Assembly: GCF_002251775.1 (NCBI RefSeq)
Contig: NZ_NOXX01000199.1
Span: forward strand, 1-52,448
Reading direction: 5' to 3'
Source: Flavobacterium aurantiibacter
GTDB lineage: Bacteria; Bacteroidota; Bacteroidia; Flavobacteriales; Flavobacteriaceae
Length of the DNA: 52,448 nt
In this document: piece after piece, positions 1 to 8,183 of the stretch
Numbering within the stretch: position 1 is the first letter of the stretch
How the letters are laid out: each line of letters begins with the position of its first letter
Program-made: the position numbers and the translations under genes
Notes under the pieces: model-generated
Database searches by the model: none
The model's input: the letters and a program-made list of their open reading frames with translations, nothing else
What the model was told of the DNA's origin: nothing

Positions 1-157
1 CAACGCTTCACACGATTATCAGCCTAAAAAATGTCCATTAAGCCACAATTTAATAACGTGTAGTTAGTCTAGGTTTGTCTTATTTACTTTAAAAATGGCC
101 AAAGACAAAAACAATTTCTTTTCAGAAAATCTTGGGTTTCGGAAAGTTTTGTTTTCG
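1..157. other. left edge of window, no gene seen
   Basis: This AT-rich stretch lies downstream of the tamL stop codon. I see no open frame of credible length, no strong hairpin with a T-tract and no RNA gene in it. The neighbouring gene to the left is outside the window, so the region may hold the end of its untranslated leader or trailer. Confidence 0.4.
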
Positions 158-2719
158 TTAAAAAGGATAATTAATACCAATGTTCACCACCATATTGGCA
201 AGGTTATAGTCGCGGAACCAACGTTTATTGTACGTTTCTGCTGGATTGTAGGTTTTAAAACCGAAGTCGCTTCGCAAAACAAAAAAGCTAAAGTCGTAGC
301 GTAAGCCAAAGCCAGAGCCAACAGCAATGTCTTTTAACGATTGAATGCCTTCGAATTTGCTTTCAGCTAAAGTAGCGTCGTCTAAAACGTTCCAAATGTT
401 TCCTGCATCCACAAAAACGGCTCCTTTAAACTTATTCACGATTTTAAACCGAAGTTCGGCATTGGCCAGTAGTTTCATGTTCGCTTCGTTAAAGTCATTT
501 CGTGCGCCGCTGCTGCCCGGTCCTAAGCGGTACGGCTGCCAAGCACGGATGTCGTTCGAACCTCCAGCAAAGTAGCTTCGCGAAAACGGAATATTAGTCG
601 AATTTCCATACGGCACTGCCATTCCAAAGAAGGTACGGATGGCAAGCACCTTTTCGCGTCGTAAATCCCAATGTTTTATAAATTCGAATTCGCCTTTCGC
701 GTACTGGGAAAATTCTACACCAAAAATCTGCTTGCCAGTTGATTGTGCATTCAAACTGTTGGCAGTTCCAGCAAATAGCGAAAGCACATTTCCAGCAGAT
801 TCAGCCTTGAAACGTATCGTGAAAAAGTTGTTGTCAACCAAGTTAGCTTTAGTAGTACGACTATAGCTGTAGCTCGAAGCTAGAATCAGGTTGTTCTCGG
901 TAAGTCGGCGCCGACGTTCCTCAATGCTTCGCACTTCACGGTAATTGGGATCTGTGGGTACTAGCGATGTAAGGTTGTTGAGGACATCGCTGGTGAATCC
1001 ACTGGCTCCTTCAGGAACAAGTAAATTACCATTTGTAGGCGAGAAATAACTGTCGTTTGTACTAACATTTTGTGCAATTTCATTCAGAGCGGCATAGCTC
1101 GACCGATACACATTGAAATAATTACTTACGTTTACGTTGTTCACATATTGGATATTAAACAAGTCAAAGCGTGCTGTTTTGTTTCGATCAGGCATCCAAT
1201 TATAAGTCATGGCTCCCGTAAAATTTTCCTTATCTAATCCAATATTGCGCTGTGTTGCGAAACCTAAATTTATGCTCGTTGAAGGCAGCATACTTTTTGG
1301 AATGATTTTGTCGGTTTTAAACGGAAATAAAATTCTCGGAAAAGAGAGTCGGCTGTCGATACCGTATTCCGAGATATTAAAAAATGTATTGTCTGGATTG
1401 GCCAAATCGGTTGAAGAGCCAATGTTGCCACGCATAGCAACTAGTAAAGTTTCCGCGCCATTAAATACATTTCGGATTGTTACCGAAGCCGATGCAGCTA
1501 TTCCAAAATCTTGCACGTTAGAGTGAGTAACGTCGAGTGATGTCAAGAAATAGTATTTTTCTTTGGGCGAAAGGTAAATATTGGCAATTAACTTATTTTC
1601 GTTGGAAGGGTCTGGCTTAAATTGAAGCGTCGGCTGATTGAAAATTTTAAGGTTATTGAGCGATCGGGTAGTCAGGTTGGCTCTAAAATCGGCATACTCA
1701 TTGCCTGGATTAAGGAAAATAGCGTCGGTAATTGCTTTGGGACGGTATTTTAATTTTTGAAAACTAAAGACATCAAAGCCTTTGTAATTTATGCTGTCTT
1801 TTACTTGAGCAGATTTTTTATCCTTGGGCTGGTCAGTATAGATATTGACCTTGCTGATGGTATAAAGTTTGAACGGACGCGTAGCTGTGGAATCACCTTC
1901 TCGAACCGATTGGTCGTTGATGATTAGTTTTACATACGTTTTTCCTCCGGTTTTAATGGTATCAATGTCGTATACGATACTACTTTGCTGAAATTCGAGT
2001 GCGCCATGATTGCGGAAATAACTTGTAATACGGTTTCGCTCGGCTTCAAAAATCTCGGCTTCGAAGGGTTCTCCAATTTTCAGCAGCGCCTTATTAGATA
2101 TTTGACGATACAGCGAATCGAGAGCCGGTGTAGCTATTTTATGTGTCAAACTGTCGATGGTAGCACGTTTGCCGCGAGTAATCGTATAAGTAACAGTACC
2201 TTTCTTCTTTCCAGCAGTATCAATTCTTGCAGTAACCTGATTTCTAAAATATCCTTTATTACTCAGGTAAACTTGCAATCTTTGTTTTGATTTTTCGACG
2301 CGCTCTTTCTTTATAACTACAGGAGCTTCACCGGTTTTCTTTAGAAATTTATCCAGACCGCTGTACAAAAATGATTTGCCGCGGCGCCTAACTTGTTTGG
2401 CAGAAAAAATCATTGACTGTCGTTTGAATTTCGTAGGATTTTTCAGATACCTTGCCTTGTAGGACGAATCTGGATTTTTTTTTGCAATATTAAATAATTG
2501 TAATCGCAGCTTGTAACCCAAAAATTTGCTATTGGGTTTCTGGTATAGCAAATCTTCGAGTAGCTCGTCATTTGATTTCTTACCATCGACTAGAATAGTA
2601 TTTTTAGTCAGTAGAAGTTCGCCTTCTTTTACGCGTTTCGTGCTTTTGCAACCGCTAAAGATTGCAAGCGCTAAGAGAAATACCGTTATTTTTGCGATGC
2701 CTGCTTTCAAAAGTGCCAA
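158..2719 (-). CDS. tamL: TamL-type outer membrane lipoprotein (BamA/TamA family)
   Basis: Outer membrane beta-barrel protein of the Omp85 superfamily, expected to act with a TamB-like protein in outer membrane biogenesis in Bacteroidota. The N-terminus is a lipoprotein signal: a hydrophobic run and a lipobox FSGC with Cys24. Residues about 110-300 resemble POTRA domains, residues from about 390 to the end resemble a 16-strand barrel, and the chain ends in phenylalanine after NIGINYPF, as barrel substrates do. The length of 853 residues is normal for TamL. There is no ATG near the start: a stop codon lies immediately upstream and the first possible starts are TTG at 2717-2719 or TTG at 2708-2710, so I chose the first. 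A good promoter box sits 9 bases upstream. The gene diverges from the RNA methyltransferase with only 27 bases between start codons. Family assignment is secure; the exact start is less so. Confidence 0.9.
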   Translation of the reverse strand: MALLKAGIAKITVFLLALAIFSGCKSTKRVKEGELLLTKNTILVDGKKSNDELLEDLLYQKPNSKFLGYKLRLQLFNIAKKNPDSSYKARYLKNPTKFKRQSMIFSAKQVRRRGKSFLYSGLDKFLKKTGEAPVVIKKERVEKSKQRLQVYLSNKGYFRNQVTARIDTAGKKKGTVTYTITRGKRATIDSLTHKIATPALDSLYRQISNKALLKIGEPFEAEIFEAERNRITSYFRNHGALEFQQSSIVYDIDTIKTGGKTYVKLIINDQSVREGDSTATRPFKLYTISKVNIYTDQPKDKKSAQVKDSINYKGFDVFSFQKLKYRPKAITDAIFLNPGNEYADFRANLTTRSLNNLKIFNQPTLQFKPDPSNENKLIANIYLSPKEKYYFLTSLDVTHSNVQDFGIAASASVTIRNVFNGAETLLVAMRGNIGSSTDLANPDNTFFNISEYGIDSRLSFPRILFPFKTDKIIPKSMLPSTSINLGFATQRNIGLDKENFTGAMTYNWMPDRNKTARFDLFNIQYVNNVNVSNYFNVYRSSYAALNEIAQNVSTNDSYFSPTNGNLLVPEGASGFTSDVLNNLTSLVPTDPNYREVRSIEERRRRLTENNLILASSYSYSRTTKANLVDNNFFTIRFKAESAGNVLSLFAGTANSLNAQSTGKQIFGVEFSQYAKGEFEFIKHWDLRREKVLAIRTFFGMAVPYGNSTNIPFSRSYFAGGSNDIRAWQPYRLGPGSSGARNDFNEANMKLLANAELRFKIVNKFKGAVFVDAGNIWNVLDDATLAESKFEGIQSLKDIAVGSGFGLRYDFSFFVLRSDFGFKTYNPAETYNKRWFRDYNLANMVVNIGINYPF
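2687..2694 (+). promoter_or_regulatory. Bacteroidota -7 box for the RNA methyltransferase gene
   Basis: TATTTTTG matches the Bacteroidota consensus TAnnTTTG, and a TTG lies 22 bases upstream (2662-2664). The box is inside the 5' end of the divergent tamL gene and about 50 bases before the ATG at 2747. This is a sequence match only. Confidence 0.5.
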
Positions 2720-2728
2720 TTAACTAAC

Positions 2729-2736
2729 CAAAAGTA
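2729..2736 (-). promoter_or_regulatory. Bacteroidota -7 box for tamL
   Basis: On the minus strand TACTTTTG matches TAnnTTTG exactly, with TTTTG (2755-2759) 18 bases upstream. The -33 element lies inside the divergent methyltransferase gene. The box ends 9 bases before the TTG start of tamL, implying a leader of only a few bases. Confidence 0.6.
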
Positions 2737-2746
2737 CATTATTTCA

Positions 2747-3478
2747 ATGTTAAGCAAAACAATAACCAAGCGAATCACGTCTTTACATCTGAAAAAATTT
2801 AGACAGCAGGAGCAATTATTTATTGCTGAGGGAGTTAAGGTGGTTTCTGAATTGATTGCCGCCGGTTATTTTGCGGAATACTTGTTTACCACAGCCGGTA
2901 CCAAGCAGCAGTTTTCGGCAGCAACGCTTATCGACGAAGCGGAAATGAAGCGTATTAGTGCCTTGGCAGATGCATCGCCTGTTTTAGCGGTTTTTCGGAT
3001 TCCAAAAGCAACTAGTTTCAAATTAGATGAAATTACGGTTGTTGCCGACGGCATTCGGGATCCGGGAAATTTTGGTGCTTTGATTCGTTTGTGCGATTGG
3101 TTTGGCGTTTCTCAATTACTTTGTGCGCCCGACACCGTCGACTTATACAATCCGAAAGTTGTTCAAGCATCAATGGGCTCTATGGCGCGTGTTCGTGTCA
3201 CCTATCAAGATATTTCAAACACAATTCGCACACAACCCGCTCCGGTTTACGGCGCGTTTATGGAAGGCGAGTCTGTTTACAACCAAGTTTTGGAAACGCC
3301 CTGCTACCTCATTTTAGGGAATGAAGCAAACGGCATTCGTTCGGAAACGGAAGAAAGTATCACAAAAAAAATATCGATTCCGCGCTACGGCAAATTGCAA
3401 CAAACCGAGAGTTTAAATGTTACTACAGCAGCAGCGATTATTTTAGCTGAAATGCGAAGAACTTCTAGTGGAAGGTGA
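2747..3478 (+). CDS. TrmH/SpoU family RNA 2'-O-methyltransferase
   Basis: Transfers a methyl group from S-adenosylmethionine to a ribose 2'-OH of rRNA or tRNA. The N-terminal 70 residues look like the substrate-binding domain of the family (LFIAEGVKVV). The SPOUT knot motifs follow in order: motif 1 RDPGNFGALIR near residue 104, with the conserved Asn and Arg; motif 2 ILGNEANGIRSE near 188; motif 3 IPRYGKLQQTESLNV near 210-224. The length of 243 residues is typical. It is divergent from tamL and its last 14 bases overlap the convergent porT gene. Which RNA site it modifies (RlmB-like or another) cannot be told from sequence alone, so I give no symbol. Confidence 0.9.
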   Translation: MLSKTITKRITSLHLKKFRQQEQLFIAEGVKVVSELIAAGYFAEYLFTTAGTKQQFSAATLIDEAEMKRISALADASPVLAVFRIPKATSFKLDEITVVADGIRDPGNFGALIRLCDWFGVSQLLCAPDTVDLYNPKVVQASMGSMARVRVTYQDISNTIRTQPAPVYGAFMEGESVYNQVLETPCYLILGNEANGIRSETEESITKKISIPRYGKLQQTESLNVTTAAAIILAEMRRTSSGR

Positions 3479-4163
3479 AGTTGATAAAAATGGCTCGTGT
3501 AGACATCGATTGGATATTTGATGTCCACGGACTATTCGGGTCGTTATCGCGAATTAATTCATCGTTAAAGCTAAAGACGCCTCGAATCGAAGGAGAGAAT
3601 TTAAAATATTGAAGGTATAAATCGATTCCAAAACCCAATTCATAAAAATTGGTGTTTTTTATCATTCGAAAACGATTGTTGGCATTGTCGTCTTTTGCAT
3701 CTGCGTTCGAAGCTAAATTCAGTGCAGTTCCCACGCCGGCCACAACGTATGGTTTGATGTTTCCGGTTCGAACCGACGATAACTTCACCAACAATGGAAA
3801 GTGAAGATAAGTCGATTTTACTTCGCGTAAAGCATCGACAGGATTGGCAATCCCTGGGAAAGTCAGATTTCGTTGGTTGAAGTATAAACCGGGTTCAAAA
3901 CGCAAATCTATATGTTTGTGCAGGCGCAAATTTCCGACCAGACCAACGTTAAATCCGATTGTTGAATTTACCAAGACATCCGGACCTACATTCTTGTATT
4001 CGAATTTAAAATCGTATGAATTAAATCCAAGAAAATAGCCCCAATGCACACGTTGATTGTCAAAGTTCTCCAAATTGATAATTGGATCTTTACTAAACAT
4101 GTGGAATTGCGCTTTCGCGAGAAGCGGCATAAATAAGACGATAATGAGAAGGCTTTTTCGCAT
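3465..4163 (-). CDS. porT: PorT/SprT-like outer membrane protein of the type IX secretion system
   Basis: A 232-residue protein with an N-terminal signal peptide (MRKSLLIIVLFMPLLAKAQ) and alternating beta-strand sequence predicting an outer membrane beta-barrel of the PorT family. PorT is needed for type IX secretion and gliding in Bacteroidota. It follows ubiE with one base between the genes, so the two are likely cotranscribed; a ubiE-porT neighbourhood is common in flavobacteria as I recall it. Its role fits with the T9SS sorting domain on the esterase at 6.8-8.2 kb. The 3' end overlaps the convergent methyltransferase gene by 14 bases. The assignment rests on length, topology, the recognisable N-terminal region and context. 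Confidence 0.78.
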   Translation of the reverse strand: MRKSLLIIVLFMPLLAKAQFHMFSKDPIINLENFDNQRVHWGYFLGFNSYDFKFEYKNVGPDVLVNSTIGFNVGLVGNLRLHKHIDLRFEPGLYFNQRNLTFPGIANPVDALREVKSTYLHFPLLVKLSSVRTGNIKPYVVAGVGTALNLASNADAKDDNANNRFRMIKNTNFYELGFGIDLYLQYFKFSPSIRGVFSFNDELIRDNDPNSPWTSNIQSMSTRAIFINFTFH

Positions 4164-4164
4164 G

Positions 4165-4896
4165 TTAAGATTTCCCTGCTGTATAAATAGTGGCTACTCC
4201 AAACGTCTGCGGATGTGCAACCACATTAGTAAACCCAACTTTTCGCAAAATATTGTTTAGAGCTTCTCCGTAAGGAAAAACCGCAGCCGAATCGGATAAA
4301 TATTGATACGCTACTTTGTCTTTTGAAAAGATACGTCCGATGGTAGGGAGGAGGGTTTGTGTGTAAATCTTGTAGCCTTGTTTGTATGGAAACTTTGTCG
4401 GAACTGATGTTTCTAAGATGACGAAAATGCCGCCCGGTCTTAATACCCGGCGAATCTCGCTAAGTCCGAGTTCCAAATCTTCGAAGTTTCGAATTCCGAA
4501 AGAAACGGTTATCGCGTCAAAAGTGTTGTCTTCAAACGGAAGTTGCTCCGAGTCCCCCACAACCATATCAATCAAACTAGTAAGTCCTTCCGAAATAACT
4601 TTTTTTCGACCAATTTCTAGCATGCCTGGCGAAAGATCGAGACCAACGATTTTCTCTGCGCCCGAATTTTTGAACATCAGCGCCAGATCGCCTGTTCCGG
4701 TTGCCACATCGAGAATGGATTTCGGATTTGTTCTACTGACCCATTCAATTACTTTTTTTCTCCACGCGTTGTCGATACCGAAAGAAATCACTCGATTCAA
4801 TTGATCGTAATCGCAAGAGATGTTGTCAAACATTCTTCTGATTTGGTCTTTCTTAGACTGTTCAGAATTCTTGTAAGGCTTAATTGATGCTGCCAT
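4165..4896 (-). CDS. ubiE: demethylmenaquinone methyltransferase (UbiE/MenG)
   Basis: Class I SAM-dependent methyltransferase for the last step of menaquinone synthesis, the methylation of demethylmenaquinone. Motif I LDVATGTGD lies near residue 61 and the following acidic loop GLDLSPGMLEIGR near 83. The family signature RVLRPGG and the C-terminal half including QYLSDS also match. The length of 243 residues is normal. It starts with ATG at 4894-4896, and its stop is one base from the porT start. Bacteroidota use menaquinone, so MenG activity is expected rather than ubiquinone synthesis. Confidence 0.93.
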   Translation of the reverse strand: MAASIKPYKNSEQSKKDQIRRMFDNISCDYDQLNRVISFGIDNAWRKKVIEWVSRTNPKSILDVATGTGDLALMFKNSGAEKIVGLDLSPGMLEIGRKKVISEGLTSLIDMVVGDSEQLPFEDNTFDAITVSFGIRNFEDLELGLSEIRRVLRPGGIFVILETSVPTKFPYKQGYKIYTQTLLPTIGRIFSKDKVAYQYLSDSAAVFPYGEALNNILRKVGFTNVVAHPQTFGVATIYTAGKS

Positions 4897-4947
4897 TTAT
4901 AAAATTTGCGTCAAAGTTACAAAACCAAAGGCTTTTTGTAGGTTGGT

Positions 4948-5442
4948 TTAACGGGAAGTTCTGATATATGTTTCGTAAGTGAAGGAATAGGCATGCTTAT
5001 CATCTTTGGGATGAAACTCACTTTTTACGAGTTCGAACTCATTTTTTGGAATTTCGGGAAAGAACACCTCTGCATCAAAACTACCGTGAACGCGCGTCAG
5101 CTCTAGTTTATCGGCTATAGCAAGACTTAAATTATAAATCTGCCCGCCGCCAATTACAAAAGTCGGATTGGTTTTCGAGTAGTTTACCGCTTCTTCCAAA
5201 CTGCCGCAATAAATCAATTGATCTGTATCAGATGTTAATTTTTTAGTGCTAATCACAATATGCTTCCGATTGGGAAGTAATTTAGGTAAACTTCGAAATG
5301 TTTTGTAACCCATAATCATGTCGTGTTCTTGCGTTAAAGCTTTAAAACGCTTGAAATCGTCGGGTAAGTGCCAAAGCAAATCATTATTTTTTCCGAGTTC
5401 TCTGTTTTCGCCAATTGCTGCAATGAGTGTGATTTGCTTCAT
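4948..5442 (-). CDS. folA: dihydrofolate reductase
   Basis: Reduces dihydrofolate to tetrahydrofolate with NADPH. The 164-residue chain has the standard landmarks: an Ala-Ala-Ile start strand (ITLIAAIGENRELGKNN), the substrate loop LWHLPDDFKRFK with the catalytic acidic residue, MGYKTFRSLP for cofactor binding, RKHIVIST, and FVIGGGQIYN near residue 113. It overlaps the upstream 2TM gene by one base, indicating an operon. Thymidylate synthase, its metabolic partner, lies 20 kb away at 26.2 kb rather than beside it. Confidence 0.95.
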   Translation of the reverse strand: MKQITLIAAIGENRELGKNNDLLWHLPDDFKRFKALTQEHDMIMGYKTFRSLPKLLPNRKHIVISTKKLTSDTDQLIYCGSLEEAVNYSKTNPTFVIGGGQIYNLSLAIADKLELTRVHGSFDAEVFFPEIPKNEFELVKSEFHPKDDKHAYSFTYETYIRTSR

Positions 5443-5771
5443 TATTGTTTATCTAAATCGATTTTGTTTTTTAATTGTTCAATTCGCTGTTCTTGTTTTT
5501 TTACGAGTCGCTCAATTTGTTGGCGTTCCCAGTTTTTGTTGAGAAATCGCTTCGTGATATATACATCCACAAAATGGAGAACAAACAGAAACACCCAAGC
5601 GGCTAAAACCCAGGTCCACCACTTTGTAGGTGCACCTACTTCGAAAAACGAATTGGCAACAAAGGAAAAAAGATTTCCGATACAGAAAAAAACAAAATGA
5701 TAGTAAAGTAACCGCTTTTGGCGAAGTCGCTTGCGTGCATTTTCATACAATTCTTGTTGTTCAGTGTTCAT
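5442..5771 (-). CDS. 2TM domain protein
   Basis: A 109-residue protein of the 2TM family: a short basic N-terminal helix (ENARKRLRQKR), two transmembrane helices (about residues 22-45 and 50-72) joined by a tryptophan-containing turn (PTKWWTWVLAAW), and a charged C-terminal coiled coil (EQRIEQLKNK). The function of free-standing 2TM proteins is unknown; similar domains occur next to histidine kinases. The frame is open upstream to 5828, but the promoter-like box at 5792-5799 and the family start MNTEQQELYENA both favour the ATG at 5771. It is the first gene before folA, with a one-base overlap. Confidence 0.8.
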   Translation of the reverse strand: MNTEQQELYENARKRLRQKRLLYYHFVFFCIGNLFSFVANSFFEVGAPTKWWTWVLAAWVFLFVLHFVDVYITKRFLNKNWERQQIERLVKKQEQRIEQLKNKIDLDKQ

Positions 5772-5791
5772 TTTCAGCAGATTTTCAGTCA

Positions 5792-5799
5792 GAAATATA
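5792..5799 (-). promoter_or_regulatory. probable promoter of the 2TM-folA operon
   Basis: Minus-strand TATATTTC matches TAnnTTTG with one mismatch, and TTTG lies 20 bases upstream. It would give a leader of about 15 bases before the ATG at 5771 and rules against the longer open frame to 5828. Confidence 0.45.
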
Positions 5800-6010
5800 G
5801 AATTTTTTAAAATATCCAACAAATACAATTTGCCAAAACGATAATTTGAAAACGTTTTCTACAGAAAGTCGGAATAGGAAAACGTTTGAGAAATACGACA
5901 TTCGTTTTTTTATAACAGTTTTTATAGCAGAGTCTCAAAAATGCAAGTTCGTGTTTTTTTGTGCTTGGTATTTATTTTCTTTGCCGTATAATATTAACTA
6001 TTAATAAGTT

Positions 6011-6307
6011 ATGGCAATCAAGAAACAATTTATAAAGAGTAAACCAGTTTGTAAAGTAACTTTTACTGTAGATGCAAAAGAGGCGCAAACTGTTGCAGTA
6101 GTAGGCGATTTCAATAGCTGGAATCCTGAAGCAGGCGCTCTTGCAAAACAAAAAAACGGTACCTTTAAAGCTACATTTGAAGTAGCAAAAGACGCTAACT
6201 ACGAATTCAAATACTTCGTAGACGGTACGTATCAAAACGAACCAGAAGCAGATGCTTTTCAATGGAATGCGTTTGCTAACGCCGAAAACAGCGTTTTAGC
6301 AGTATAA
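6011..6307 (+). CDS. isoamylase early-set (CBM48-like) domain protein
   Basis: A 98-residue single-domain protein. Residues 14-90 form the immunoglobulin-like glycogen-binding fold seen at the N-terminus of isoamylases and in AMPK beta subunits: KVTFTVDAKEAQTVAVVGDF, then NSWNPEAG, then YEFKYFVDG. No catalytic domain and no signal peptide are present, so it is probably a cytoplasmic glycan-binding or stand-alone structural protein. It is monocistronic: the divergent 2TM operon starts 240 bases upstream and a strong terminator follows directly. Function beyond the fold is not known. Confidence 0.82.
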   Translation: MAIKKQFIKSKPVCKVTFTVDAKEAQTVAVVGDFNSWNPEAGALAKQKNGTFKATFEVAKDANYEFKYFVDGTYQNEPEADAFQWNAFANAENSVLAV

Positions 6308-6334
6308 AAAAAGCCTCCAATTGGAGGCTTTTTT
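6308..6334 (+). terminator. bidirectional intrinsic terminator
   Basis: A perfect inverted repeat AAGCCTCCAA/TTGGAGGCTT flanked by A and T runs directly after the CBM48-like gene. It serves that gene and probably also the convergent 3-TM gene on the minus strand. Confidence 0.9.
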
Positions 6335-6348
6335 ACTTTATCTATATC

Positions 6349-6678
6349 TTAATTCCAGAAAGTGCCTGCTAGTCCGGCGACCATTCCTACCCAAAGCAGA
6401 CTAAAAAATGTAACTAGTCCGGCTAATTTTCCTACAATACTCCACGCTAAAGTTTTGTACGGATAGGCTAACAAAATATATAAAATTGCGCCGGCTACAA
6501 AACCAGAAGTTCCACAAGTTATTACAGGCTTCAAAGCCCAATAGGATCCCCAGTGCGGATTAGGCTGACGAACGGTGTATAAAAACGCCGCAATGATGCT
6601 AAGACCAATTGCCGCACCAATAACGCCAAACGTACAAACAGCAGTTCCTCGTAATTTGTTCTCCGTTTCCATCCGCAT
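6349..6678 (-). CDS. small three-helix membrane protein, function unknown
   Basis: A 109-residue protein with three predicted membrane helices: residues about 12-36, 52-74 and 83-105. Conserved-looking features are the QPNPHWGSYWALKP loop between helices 1 and 2 and the C-terminal GLAGTFWN. Proteins of this appearance occur widely in flavobacteria; I recall database names such as 'potassium transporter KefB' for them, which nothing in this short chain supports. Two ATGs six bases apart (6678 and 6672) could serve as start. It converges on the CBM48-like gene across a shared terminator. Confidence 0.7.
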   Translation of the reverse strand: MRMETENKLRGTAVCTFGVIGAAIGLSIIAAFLYTVRQPNPHWGSYWALKPVITCGTSGFVAGAILYILLAYPYKTLAWSIVGKLAGLVTFFSLLWVGMVAGLAGTFWN

Positions 6679-6797
6679 CTTTTTTATCTCAACGCAAAGG
6701 AGCAGAAAAAAGTACTTCGTTTTACGAATTTGAGTAAAATTTTAACAAAAAAAGTATCGTATCAATAATTTTGTAGAATAAAAACTACAAAATGTAG

Positions 6798-8168
6798 TTA
6801 AAATTTTACTTTGTAAGATTTTCCTCCACAAATCAGGACATAAATTCCCGTTGCAACCGATTTGCGATGTAAACCATTCTCTAATGTAAATGTCGCCACT
6901 TTTCGGCCCGCCAAATCATACAAAACCGCTTCTTGCGGCGAAGGCAAGTTACTAACTAGTAAGGCGCCATCAGCAGAATATTGAATCCGTACTTGCTTAG
7001 TATCTAAATCGGTAATACCTAAATTTTCATTGGCAAACAACCAAGTGTATAAAGCACCAAATTCGCCACGCCAATAGCTTTCCGTATGTGTTCCATAACT
7101 ATCGAATTTAAGCAGCGTGTTGCTTTGCGCCGTTCCCGATTCCACAATCTTATTTCGAACCGTTGTCACGTGTGTGACCATATTGCCATATTCGTTATTT
7201 CCCGCCACGAAATACAATTTTAAATCGTTTGTAGCAGTTGCTAAATCATCGATATACGAAGTAAAATTGCTGTACGAAAACCAATACGCCGGACTCAAAG
7301 CACCTACTTTTCCGAACGATTCCGGATGCGCCAATGCACCGTACGTCGAAATTAGCGCACCCATCGAACTGCCAATAATCGCGGTGGTTTCTGGACTCTC
7401 AAGCGTACGGTAATTCGCATCGATATACGGTTTCAGTGTTTCTGCAATAAAATCGATATACAAAGCACCCTGACCTCCGCCGTACTGCGGATTGTTCCAC
7501 GGCGAATATTCGTTCAATCGTTCCGAACCGCCGTTGTCAATTCCCACAACTATAGCTCCGTAATCTCCGCCGGCAAAAAGCGAATTCAAGGTTTCATCTA
7601 TTTGCCATTCGCCAGAAAACGACGTTGCCGCGTCAAACAAATTTTGCCCGTCTTGCATGTACAATACCGGATATTCTTTCGTTGAAGTTTGGTAATCGGG
7701 CGGCAAATACAACCAAATGCGTCGGTTGCGATTGAGTTGCGGCATGAAAAAGTTCGTACTCAAAATACTCACATTCGCAGCTGCCGTACTGTTGTTGCCG
7801 CCAGCACCTAAATCTTCCCAAGACAGTATCGTTAAATTAAGTGTACTGCCCACCATAGCCCAAGAAAAGGTGCGGTCGGGTAAAAAATTGCCCGTTGCAT
7901 TGCCTTCAACCGTTGCCCACGAACCGCGCGTAAACTTAAAAGCCGCAGTTCCGGTTCCTTGCGGAATCGTTATTTGTAGATTCCCCAAATTATCGGGTGT
8001 TAGTATGTAATTCGGATCCGCCGGATTCCAACCGTTAAAATTTCCTGCCACATAAATTGTTGCTCCCGCAGGTGTGTTTGCGGGCGTTGCCGTTACTTTA
8101 ATCGTGACTTGTGCCCAGAATGGAAGTGCAACGAAAAGCAAAAAAAGGGTCGTGTAATTTTTTATCAT
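6798..8168 (-). CDS. secreted esterase with N-terminal starch-binding-like domain and T9SS sorting domain
   Basis: A 456-residue exported protein. After a signal peptide (MIKNYTTLFLLFVALPFWAQ) comes a CBM20/CBM48-like beta domain (about 21-125; YVAGNFNGWNP). Next is an alpha/beta hydrolase of the esterase D/enterochelin-esterase type (about 135-380) with the nucleophile elbow GSSMGA near residue 268 and a candidate catalytic His in SYGTHTESYW. The last ~70 residues form a type A T9SS C-terminal sorting domain (AVLYDLAGRKV near the end, then TGIYVL and the terminal KSYKVKF). It is thus predicted to cross the outer membrane by type IX secretion. It follows the SDR gene after 15 bases and is probably cotranscribed. 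The substrate is unknown; an acyl or feruloyl-type ester on a polysaccharide is possible. Confidence 0.87.
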   Translation of the reverse strand: MIKNYTTLFLLFVALPFWAQVTIKVTATPANTPAGATIYVAGNFNGWNPADPNYILTPDNLGNLQITIPQGTGTAAFKFTRGSWATVEGNATGNFLPDRTFSWAMVGSTLNLTILSWEDLGAGGNNSTAAANVSILSTNFFMPQLNRNRRIWLYLPPDYQTSTKEYPVLYMQDGQNLFDAATSFSGEWQIDETLNSLFAGGDYGAIVVGIDNGGSERLNEYSPWNNPQYGGGQGALYIDFIAETLKPYIDANYRTLESPETTAIIGSSMGALISTYGALAHPESFGKVGALSPAYWFSYSNFTSYIDDLATATNDLKLYFVAGNNEYGNMVTHVTTVRNKIVESGTAQSNTLLKFDSYGTHTESYWRGEFGALYTWLFANENLGITDLDTKQVRIQYSADGALLVSNLPSPQEAVLYDLAGRKVATFTLENGLHRKSVATGIYVLICGGKSYKVKF

Positions 8169-8183
8169 AGATAATCCTAAAGG

